This document shows, one piece after another, positions 1 to 4,333 of a stretch of DNA of 6,195 nt. Under the pieces are notes generated by a model, which saw only the letters and a program-made list of their open reading frames with translations, was not told the DNA's origin and made no database searches. Origin of the DNA: an uncultured Erysipelotrichaceae bacterium (GTDB lineage Bacteria > Bacillota_I > Bacilli_A > Erysipelotrichales > Erysipelotrichaceae); NCBI GenBank assembly GCA_946621045.1, contig CAMOOA010000077.1:1-6195 (forward strand), written 5' to 3'. Each line of letters opens with the position of its first letter. Position 1 is the first letter of the stretch. The position numbers and the translations under genes are program-made.

Positions 1-161
1 TCAGTAAATATTTTCCGGGGCTGCTCTGTTTTGCGCTCCTTGTGTTCGGACTCGGTGTCGGGATGCTGGGTCTGTTTCTCTCCGTCGCATGGGCCTATGT
101 GGCGGTCAAAATCGTCAATCACTACATCCTGAAAAAGAAGCCGGAGGACATGCAGAAATGA
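1..161 (+). CDS. C-terminal fragment of an unidentified membrane protein
   Basis: An open frame enters from the left edge (first complete codon at 3) and ends at the TGA at 159-161, giving 52 visible residues. Residues 5-40 of the fragment are almost all hydrophobic (rich in Leu, Val, Phe, Gly), long enough for one long or two short membrane spans. They are followed by a basic tail containing LKKK and the end EDMQK, which by the positive-inside rule would lie in the cytoplasm. No family could be recognised from this stretch. The stop overlaps the ATG of the next small frame (ATGA at 158-161), so the two are probably translationally coupled. The true start lies outside the window. That it is coding is fairly sure; the function is unknown. 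Confidence 0.65.
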   Translation, partial: SKYFPGLLCFALLVFGLGVGMLGLFLSVAWAYVAVKIVNHYILKKKPEDMQK

Positions 162-229
162 ATTATGTAATTCTTGCCGTTCTGATTGTCGGAACCAGTG
201 TGCTGGTTCAGTGGGCGAGTACGTTATGA
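158..229 (+). CDS. possible 23-residue single-span membrane peptide
   Basis: A short frame begins at ATG 158 and stops at TGA 227-229. Its product begins MNYVILAVLIVG and is hydrophobic almost throughout, ending QWASTL, as expected of a one-span membrane peptide. Three observations support translation: a GGAGG at 143-147 lies 10 nt before the ATG, the start overlaps the upstream stop (ATGA 158-161), and its own stop overlaps the start of the next gene (ATGA 226-229). The double overlap could mean the frame exists mainly to carry ribosomes from the upstream gene to the DUF1653 gene, which has no good ribosome binding site of its own. No family is recognised. The frame is too short to be certain it makes a stable product. 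Confidence 0.42.
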   Translation: MNYVILAVLIVGTSVLVQWASTL

Positions 230-456
230 GCACGGTGAAGCCGGGGCGTTACCGCCATTACAAGGGCAATGAATATACTGTGCTCGGTGTTGCGAAGCAC
301 AGTGAGACCCTGGAGCCGATGGTCGTCTACCGTGCGGAATACGGAGAACGCGGGCTCTGGGTGCGACCTGCGGAGATGTTTGCGGAGACAGTAACCGTAA
401 ACGGAGTCACGGTTCCGCGCTTTGCGTATCTCGGCGCGGCGCAGGAAGAAGAATGA
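226..456 (+). CDS. DUF1653-type small protein, function unknown
   Basis: The 76-residue product begins MSTVKPGRYRHYKGNEYTVL and resembles the DUF1653 family: GRYRHYKGNEY, then a HSET.EP..VYR segment, then a GLWVRP segment and a C-terminal VPRF motif. These proteins are usually about 60-80 residues and this one is full length. It has no signal peptide or membrane span and is presumably cytoplasmic; the family's biochemical role is not established. The ATG at 226 was chosen over the in-frame GTG at 211 because family members start shortly before the GRYRH block, because 226 overlaps the upstream stop, and because nothing like a ribosome binding site precedes 211. Translation probably depends on coupling to the upstream frame. 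The product ends in an acidic EEE tail. There is no evident link to the transporter module downstream. Confidence 0.85.
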   Translation: MSTVKPGRYRHYKGNEYTVLGVAKHSETLEPMVVYRAEYGERGLWVRPAEMFAETVTVNGVTVPRFAYLGAAQEEE

Positions 457-506
457 GGCGCTCATGATAAAGGCGACAGACCCGTCTCTTTATCTTTCAT
501 GCCTCA
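454..506 (+). terminator. long imperfect hairpin after the DUF1653 gene, possible terminator
   Basis: Two nested stems are visible: TGAGGC (454-459) with GCCTCA (501-506), and inside a 6x6 internal loop GATAAAG (466-472) with CTTTATC (488-494). A further GAC/GTC pairing (475-477 with 484-486) is possible in the loop. The outer stem begins in the DUF1653 stop codon. Placement between two transcription units fits a terminator, but only short T runs follow (TTT at 495-497 and 511-512), so an intrinsic terminator is not certain. It could instead be an mRNA-stabilising 3' end. Confidence 0.4.
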
Positions 507-519
507 GAATTTCCGGCAC

Positions 520-556
520 TTGTACCGTATAATAATGAAGATACTGTATTTATAAT
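520..556 (+). promoter_or_regulatory. candidate promoter region for the SDF-fusion gene
   Basis: Two perfect TATAAT boxes occur in this AT-rich part of the gap, at 528-533 and 551-556. Neither has a convincing TTGACA-like -35 at 16-18 nt; TTGTAC at 520-525 is 25 nt from the second box and does not fit. If 551-556 is used, transcription would start near 563 and leave a leader of about 35 nt. The weak -35 would fit an activator-dependent or alternative promoter, but this is inference from hexamers only. Confidence 0.35.
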
Positions 557-570
557 GCATGGAAAGGGAA

Positions 571-585
571 TCCGGCAGTGCCGGA
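571..585 (+). promoter_or_regulatory. small perfect hairpin in the leader of the SDF-fusion gene
   Basis: TCCGGC (571-576) pairs with GCCGGA (580-585) around a 3-nt loop. It sits between a purine-rich AAAGGGA (563-569) and the start ATG at 598, which has no other ribosome binding site nearby. If folded, the hairpin would shorten the effective distance from AGGG to the ATG from about 29 to about 14 nt. A role in setting translation is inferred, not shown. Confidence 0.3.
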
Positions 586-597
586 TGAAAAGAACAG

Positions 598-2223
598 ATG
601 AGATTCTGGAAACGCCGCAAAGTGATAAAAACGATCAATGAAATGGTTCCGCTTACCCCGGAGAACGTTGACAGTCTGTCGGAGACAATCAGCGGTTTTC
701 TTCAGGAGGTCAAGATGGAGCGCGCCAACCGGATCCGGATCCGGTTCTCGCTGGAGGAGGCAGTGCTTCGCTGGATGGATCATTTCGGAAATGACGCCGT
801 TCTGCATGTGGAAATGAATGTGAACTGGGGACGTCCGACGATTACGTTCACGATGCCGGGAGAACAGTACAATCCGCTGGTAAGCAGCGAAAATGATCTC
901 GGCGACTGGGCGGAGAACCTTTACAGCGGATTAAGCATGTCGCCGGTGTACAACTACCGCAAGGGATTCAATGTCCTGCAGTTAAAGCTTCCGAACCTCA
1001 ACCGCAACCCGGCGCTGGAGCTGATGCTGTCGGTCATGATCGGAGCGCTGATCGGCGTGCTCGGCAAGGCGCTTCTTCCCGAGACCGTGCGCTCGGTTGT
1101 GCTGAGCACGGTCCTTGGCCCGATTGAAGGCGTGTTCCTGCGGATTCTGAACGCATCTTCCGGTCCGGTCATCTTCCTTTCCGTCATGACTGCGATCTGC
1201 GGAATCGGGATGCTGCCGTCGATCGGCAAAAGCGGCAGGGACATGGTATGGCGCTTTCTCGGACTGACGCTGCTGTCCACTGCGACTGCGGCGGTCATCT
1301 CCTATTTTCTGCTCGGCATGGACCTTACGCCGCTGAGCTTTGACGGGACACAGTTTACAAGCATACTCGATTTCTTCCTCGGCATGATACCGAGCGATAT
1401 CCTCACGCCGTTTATCGAAGGAAACTCGCCGCAGCTGATCGCACTGGCGATCATTATCGGCAATGCACTGATCATCAATTCCGCCCAGACCGTGGGTCTC
1501 AGGGCCGTCGTGGAACAGGCGGATTCCATCGGCCTGACCATTGCCGGCTGGGTCAGCAACCTTACGCCGCTGTTTGTTGCGACACTGCTGATCCTCGGCA
1601 TCTGGAACGGATCGGTACAGATCATTACCGGACTCTGGCGTCCGTTTCTGATTTATTTCGTCATCAGCGCCCTCGGACTGTATCTGCGGTTAAGGTCCGT
1701 TTCCCGGCGATATGATGTGCCGGTGAAACTTCTGTTAACCAAGATGAAGGATTCATTCCGGGCTGCGTTTGTCAACGCATCCGTGGATGCCGCAATCGGC
1801 GACAGCCAGATTCTCTGCGAGAAGCGCTTCGGCATCAGTAAGAAACTGACAGACTACGCATTTCCGCTCGGCATGGTTGTCTATATGCCCTCCGGCTGTA
1901 TTGCCTGCATGATCGTCACCTTATACGCAGCCCATGTGTATGACGTGCCCGTTACTCCGGTATGGCTTATCATTGCGGTGGTGCTCACTGCGGCTCTGAT
2001 TGCCGCAACTCCGCCGGTGGCCGGCATCGGTCTGCTTACCTATACCGCGATTTTTGCCCAGCTCGGCATTCCGCGTCAGGCGCTTACCATGGCGATGGTC
2101 GCGGATATCACGCTTGGCTTTGCGGTATCGGCGCTGAATCTTGCGATGCTGCAGCTGGAACTGGTAAATGAAGCGTCGAAAGTGGATCTGCTCGATCAGA
2201 ATATTCTTCGCAAAGCTCGCTGA
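598..2223 (+). CDS. SLC1/SDF-type transporter with degenerate N-terminal HATPase domain
   Basis: The 541-residue product has two parts. Residues about 15-132 align by eye with the stand-alone HATPase protein at 3885-4289: an EEAVLRWMDH segment at the N-box (E53, E54, H62), GEQYNPL at the G1 loop (88-94) and a final strand FNVLQLKL. However, the N-box Asn is Arg58, the G1 Asp is Met86 and the G2 glycines are gone, so ATP binding is unlikely. Residues about 138-522 look like the dicarboxylate/amino acid:cation symporter fold (sodium:dicarboxylate symporter family): many membrane spans, FPLGMVVYM in the TM7 position, TPPVAGIGLL in the HP2 position and an Asp503/Asn514 pair in the TM8 position. 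Several Na+- and substrate-binding residues known from GltPh appear replaced, so the substrate is unknown. ATG 598 is the first start after an in-frame stop at 586-588; its ribosome binding site is poor. An ATG at codon 16 is an alternative but has no better site. Confidence 0.85.
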   Translation: MRFWKRRKVIKTINEMVPLTPENVDSLSETISGFLQEVKMERANRIRIRFSLEEAVLRWMDHFGNDAVLHVEMNVNWGRPTITFTMPGEQYNPLVSSENDLGDWAENLYSGLSMSPVYNYRKGFNVLQLKLPNLNRNPALELMLSVMIGALIGVLGKALLPETVRSVVLSTVLGPIEGVFLRILNASSGPVIFLSVMTAICGIGMLPSIGKSGRDMVWRFLGLTLLSTATAAVISYFLLGMDLTPLSFDGTQFTSILDFFLGMIPSDILTPFIEGNSPQLIALAIIIGNALIINSAQTVGLRAVVEQADSIGLTIAGWVSNLTPLFVATLLILGIWNGSVQIITGLWRPFLIYFVISALGLYLRLRSVSRRYDVPVKLLLTKMKDSFRAAFVNASVDAAIGDSQILCEKRFGISKKLTDYAFPLGMVVYMPSGCIACMIVTLYAAHVYDVPVTPVWLIIAVVLTAALIAATPPVAGIGLLTYTAIFAQLGIPRQALTMAMVADITLGFAVSALNLAMLQLELVNEASKVDLLDQNILRKAR

Positions 2224-2246
2224 TGGAATCGCTTTCAATTAATATG

Positions 2247-2252
2247 TATAAT
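2247..2252 (+). promoter_or_regulatory. candidate -10 box before the STAS-kinase gene
   Basis: A perfect TATAAT lies in the 69-nt AT-rich gap after the transporter gene. No good -35 is present at the right spacing (TGGAAT at 2224-2229 matches poorly). It may give the four downstream genes separate expression from the transporter, or be chance in an AT-rich gap. Confidence 0.3.
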
Positions 2253-2292
2253 AAAAAGGACGACCCAGTATGTATGAACCGGAGGTGAATGT

Positions 2293-3492
2293 GTGACAGC
2301 TGCTCAGAAAGATGAATGCCGTATCAGTTTTGAAACTGAAGGCAGTAAACTGACCATTGTTCTGGACGGTCAGATCTCCACAGCCAATGCGCCGAATGTC
2401 GAGAATGAAATAAAGGGACATCTTGAAGGCGCAGAGTCGATTGTAATCGATGCAGGAAATCTTACATATATCTCCAGTGCCGGTCTGCGTATTCTGCTTC
2501 GCATGAAGAAAGCGGTGGATGACGTAACCGTAATCAATGTTGCGCCGGAAGTATATGATATCTTTGAAGTCACCGGCTTTACGGAAATGCTGAATATCCG
2601 CAGGGCATTCCGCCATCTCTCCGTCAAGGGATGCGAGGTGATCGGCGAAGGCGCCAACGGCATCGTATACCGCTATGATGAAGATACGATCGTCAAGGTA
2701 TTCCGCAACCCGGATTCCCTGGATGAAATCGAACGTGAGCGGGAACTTGCCCGTACGGCATTTGTGCTTGGCGTGCCAACTGCGATTTCATATGATATCG
2801 TACAGGTAGACGGAGGTCTCTACGGTTCGGTGTTTGAACTGCTGAATGCGGAAAGTTATCATCATCTTCTGAAGGAAGGCAAAAAAACCGTTGATGAGAT
2901 TGCACAGATGAGTGCGGAGCTCCTCAAGGTGGTCCATGCGACAGAGCCGAAACCCGGCGCGCTTCCTTCCCGCAAGCAGATCTCAACCCGGCGCATGATC
3001 AAGATCAAAGAGGCCGGCATCATGCCCGACGAGGAATTTGAACGCCTCAACGTCCTGGTCGATGCGATACCGGACGAGACACATATGCTGCATGGGGATT
3101 TTCACATCAAGAATGTTATGATTCAGAATGGGGAAAGTCTTCTGATCGACATGGATACGCTCTGTGTCGGAAATACGGTATATGAACTGGCAGGCATGTA
3201 TCTGCCGTATATCGGATTTGCAAAGATCGATCCTGAAGATACGATGCGTTTCTTCGGGCTCCGTCCGGAAGTGACGGAGGACCTCTACAACCGCATCATG
3301 GGCTACTACTTTGAGCAGCCGGATGAACGGGAACAGGCAAAGAAAAAAGCGATTGTGCTTGCATGTGCGCGGATGATGTACTACTGTGCGGTCATGAAGC
3401 ATGTTAATGAATCAAACAGAGACGCAATCATTGCGATGTGCCGGGAGAACTTCAACAGACTTCTGCCGGAACTCGGCGAACTTGCGATTTGA
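2293..3492 (+). CDS. STAS domain fused to APH-type kinase/phosphotransferase
   Basis: The 399-residue product is soluble. Residues about 9-105 form a STAS domain of the anti-sigma-factor-antagonist type with the motif YISSAGLR at 59-66; S61/S62 sit where SpoIIAA and RsbV are phosphorylated. Residues about 113-395 form a protein-kinase-like/aminoglycoside-phosphotransferase (APH) fold: glycine loop GEGANGIVY (118-126), Lys135 in IVKVF, the catalytic loop HGDFHIKN (267-274, D269 and N274) and the metal-binding IDMD (285-288). All catalytic landmarks are present, so it is probably active, but its substrate is unknown; a protein or small-molecule target are both possible, and antibiotic resistance should not be assumed. 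The GTG at 2293 is the start because GGAGG at 2281-2285 lies 7 nt upstream. It is followed after 17 nt by a second STAS gene, and the two STAS domains are clear paralogues. Confidence 0.88.
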   Translation: MTAAQKDECRISFETEGSKLTIVLDGQISTANAPNVENEIKGHLEGAESIVIDAGNLTYISSAGLRILLRMKKAVDDVTVINVAPEVYDIFEVTGFTEMLNIRRAFRHLSVKGCEVIGEGANGIVYRYDEDTIVKVFRNPDSLDEIERERELARTAFVLGVPTAISYDIVQVDGGLYGSVFELLNAESYHHLLKEGKKTVDEIAQMSAELLKVVHATEPKPGALPSRKQISTRRMIKIKEAGIMPDEEFERLNVLVDAIPDETHMLHGDFHIKNVMIQNGESLLIDMDTLCVGNTVYELAGMYLPYIGFAKIDPEDTMRFFGLRPEVTEDLYNRIMGYYFEQPDEREQAKKKAIVLACARMMYYCAVMKHVNESNRDAIIAMCRENFNRLLPELGELAI

Positions 3493-3509
3493 ACAGGAGG
3501 GTTATAGAT

Positions 3510-3809
3510 ATGGAAATCAAGATGGACAAAAACGGAAACGAGCTCACAGTATCGCTGGCAGGAAGACTCGATACAATGACATCTCCCCAGCTCGAAGAGG
3601 AACTTCAGAAGGAACTGGACAGTGTCGACAATCTGACATTTGATTTCAAGGACCTTGAATACATTTCATCGGCAGGACTTCGTGTACTTCTTTCCACACA
3701 GAAGCACATGATGAAGAAGGGCGAGATGAAGGTGATCAATGTCAGCGACACCATTATGGAGATTTTCAACGTTACCGGTTTCTCTGACATCATGAATGTC
3801 AGCGCATAA
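3510..3809 (+). CDS. STAS-domain protein, anti-sigma factor antagonist type
   Basis: The 99-residue product is a single complete STAS domain, the usual length for SpoIIAA/RsbV-type proteins. The signature is YISSAGLR at 51-58, with S53/S54 at the position phosphorylated in that family, followed by VINV and the helix IFNVTGFSDIMNV at the end. In known systems the unphosphorylated form binds a HATPase-type kinase and the phosphorylated form is released. The likely partners here are the HATPase encoded next door and perhaps the HATPase domains on the transporters (inference). ATG 3510 has a strong AGGAGG at 3495-3500, 9 nt upstream, and longer frames reaching back into the previous gene lack such support. 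It is closely related to the STAS half of the preceding protein (shared YISSAGLR, VINV, IF.VTGF), suggesting local duplication. Confidence 0.93.
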   Translation: MEIKMDKNGNELTVSLAGRLDTMTSPQLEEELQKELDSVDNLTFDFKDLEYISSAGLRVLLSTQKHMMKKGEMKVINVSDTIMEIFNVTGFSDIMNVSA

Positions 3810-3826
3810 GTTCTGACATGCCGCTG

Positions 3827-3844
3827 CCCGCAGAAGAATGCGGG
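3827..3844 (+). promoter_or_regulatory. hairpin in the STAS-HATPase gap
   Basis: CCCGCA (3827-3832) pairs with TGCGGG (3839-3844) around a GAAGAA loop. No T run follows, so it is not a standard terminator. It may be a processing or stability element that adjusts the ratio of STAS to HATPase protein. A similar CCCGTA/TACGGG stem lies in the next gap. Confidence 0.4.
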
Positions 3845-3867
3845 AGAAACAGATGAAATTCTCAGTG

Positions 3868-3887
3868 AAAGGAGGGGAGGCAGCTTG
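3868..3887 (+). promoter_or_regulatory. strong ribosome binding site deciding a TTG start
   Basis: A purine run AAAGGAGGGGAGG (3868-3880) precedes TTG 3885-3887. The GGAGG at 3871-3875 is 9 nt from the TTG. No in-frame ATG or GTG lies nearby upstream, and the next in-frame ATG would delete part of the HATPase fold. The TTG is therefore taken as the start. Confidence 0.7.
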
Positions 3888-4289
3888 GTAGAGATTGAAC
3901 TGGAAGCGACGATAAGTAATCTCGCTGCAGCAACAGAATTTGTGACAAAGCAGCTGGAAGGCGTTGAGTGCTCCATGGGCACGCAGATGCAGATCGAACT
4001 GGCTGTCGACGAAATTTTCACGAACATTTGCATGTATGCATATGCGCCGAAGACCGGAAATGCGGTCATCTCGGTTGATACCGACACTCCGGGTATCGTG
4101 ACCCTGAAGTTCAGCGATACCGGCATTCCCTACAACCCTCTTGAAAAGGAGGACCCGGATACCACACTGTCTGCGTCGGAACGGAAGATCGGCGGACTGG
4201 GTATTTATCTCGTCAAGAAATCCATGGACGGGATGTCCTACGAATATAAAGACGGGCATAACATCCTTACGCTGGTGAAGCGGATATAA
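3885..4289 (+). CDS. HATPase-type ATP-binding protein, RsbW/SpoIIAB-like (anti-sigma/serine kinase)
   Basis: The 134-residue product is a single GHKL/HATPase domain of usual RsbW/SpoIIAB size. Visible motifs are the N-box DEIFTNICMYAY (E43 and N47; the common His is Tyr51), the G1 box SDTGIPYNPL (D78, G80) and the G2 box IGGLGIYLV (102-110, G103, G104, G106). All key residues for ATP and Mg2+ binding are present, so it should be active. Known members phosphorylate the serine of their STAS partner and sequester a sigma factor. No sigma factor is in the window, so the bound target is open; the nearby transporter-linked domains and the two STAS domains are candidates (inference). The start is a TTG at 3885 with a strong purine-rich site. 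Translation initiation from TTG may keep the kinase level below that of the STAS protein. Confidence 0.9.
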   Translation: MVEIELEATISNLAAATEFVTKQLEGVECSMGTQMQIELAVDEIFTNICMYAYAPKTGNAVISVDTDTPGIVTLKFSDTGIPYNPLEKEDPDTTLSASERKIGGLGIYLVKKSMDGMSYEYKDGHNILTLVKRI

Positions 4290-4303
4290 GTCTGATGTTC
4301 TGG

Positions 4304-4322
4304 CCCGTACGGCTGATACGGG
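4304..4322 (+). promoter_or_regulatory. hairpin overlapping the ribosome binding site of the MATE-fusion gene
   Basis: CCCGTA (4304-4309) pairs with TACGGG (4317-4322) around a 7-nt loop, followed by AG and TTTT. The best ribosome binding site for the next gene, GGGAG at 4320-4324, is 9 nt before ATG 4334 and partly inside the 3' arm, so folding would hide it. The short T run also makes a weak attenuator possible. Which applies cannot be told from the sequence. Confidence 0.42.
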
Positions 4323-4333
4323 AGTTTTAAAAA

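Noticed and set aside
211..456. GTG start at 211 for the DUF1653 gene
   Set aside because: No ribosome binding site precedes it, and the ATG at 226 fits both the family's usual N-terminus and the ATGA overlap.
1962..2171. 69-residue forward frame inside the SDF gene
   Set aside because: It is an alternative frame fully inside a convincing gene and has no ribosome binding site or recognisable domain.
2212..2235. AAAGC/GCTTT stem at the end of the SDF-fusion gene as a terminator
   Set aside because: Only five weak pairs with a long loop and no following T run.
2983..3402. Long reverse-strand frames opposite the STAS-kinase gene and elsewhere
   Set aside because: They lie opposite clear domain-bearing genes, have no recognisable domains and their compositions are typical of antisense shadows.
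2293..3492. Reading the APH-like domain as an aminoglycoside resistance gene
   Set aside because: The fold is shared by many unrelated kinases; the STAS fusion and the neighbouring genes point to regulation, and nothing indicates drug specificity.
3438..3809. Earlier ATG at 3438 for the stand-alone STAS gene
   Set aside because: It would overlap the previous gene by 55 nt without a good site; ATG 3510 has AGGAGG at ideal spacing and gives the usual family length.
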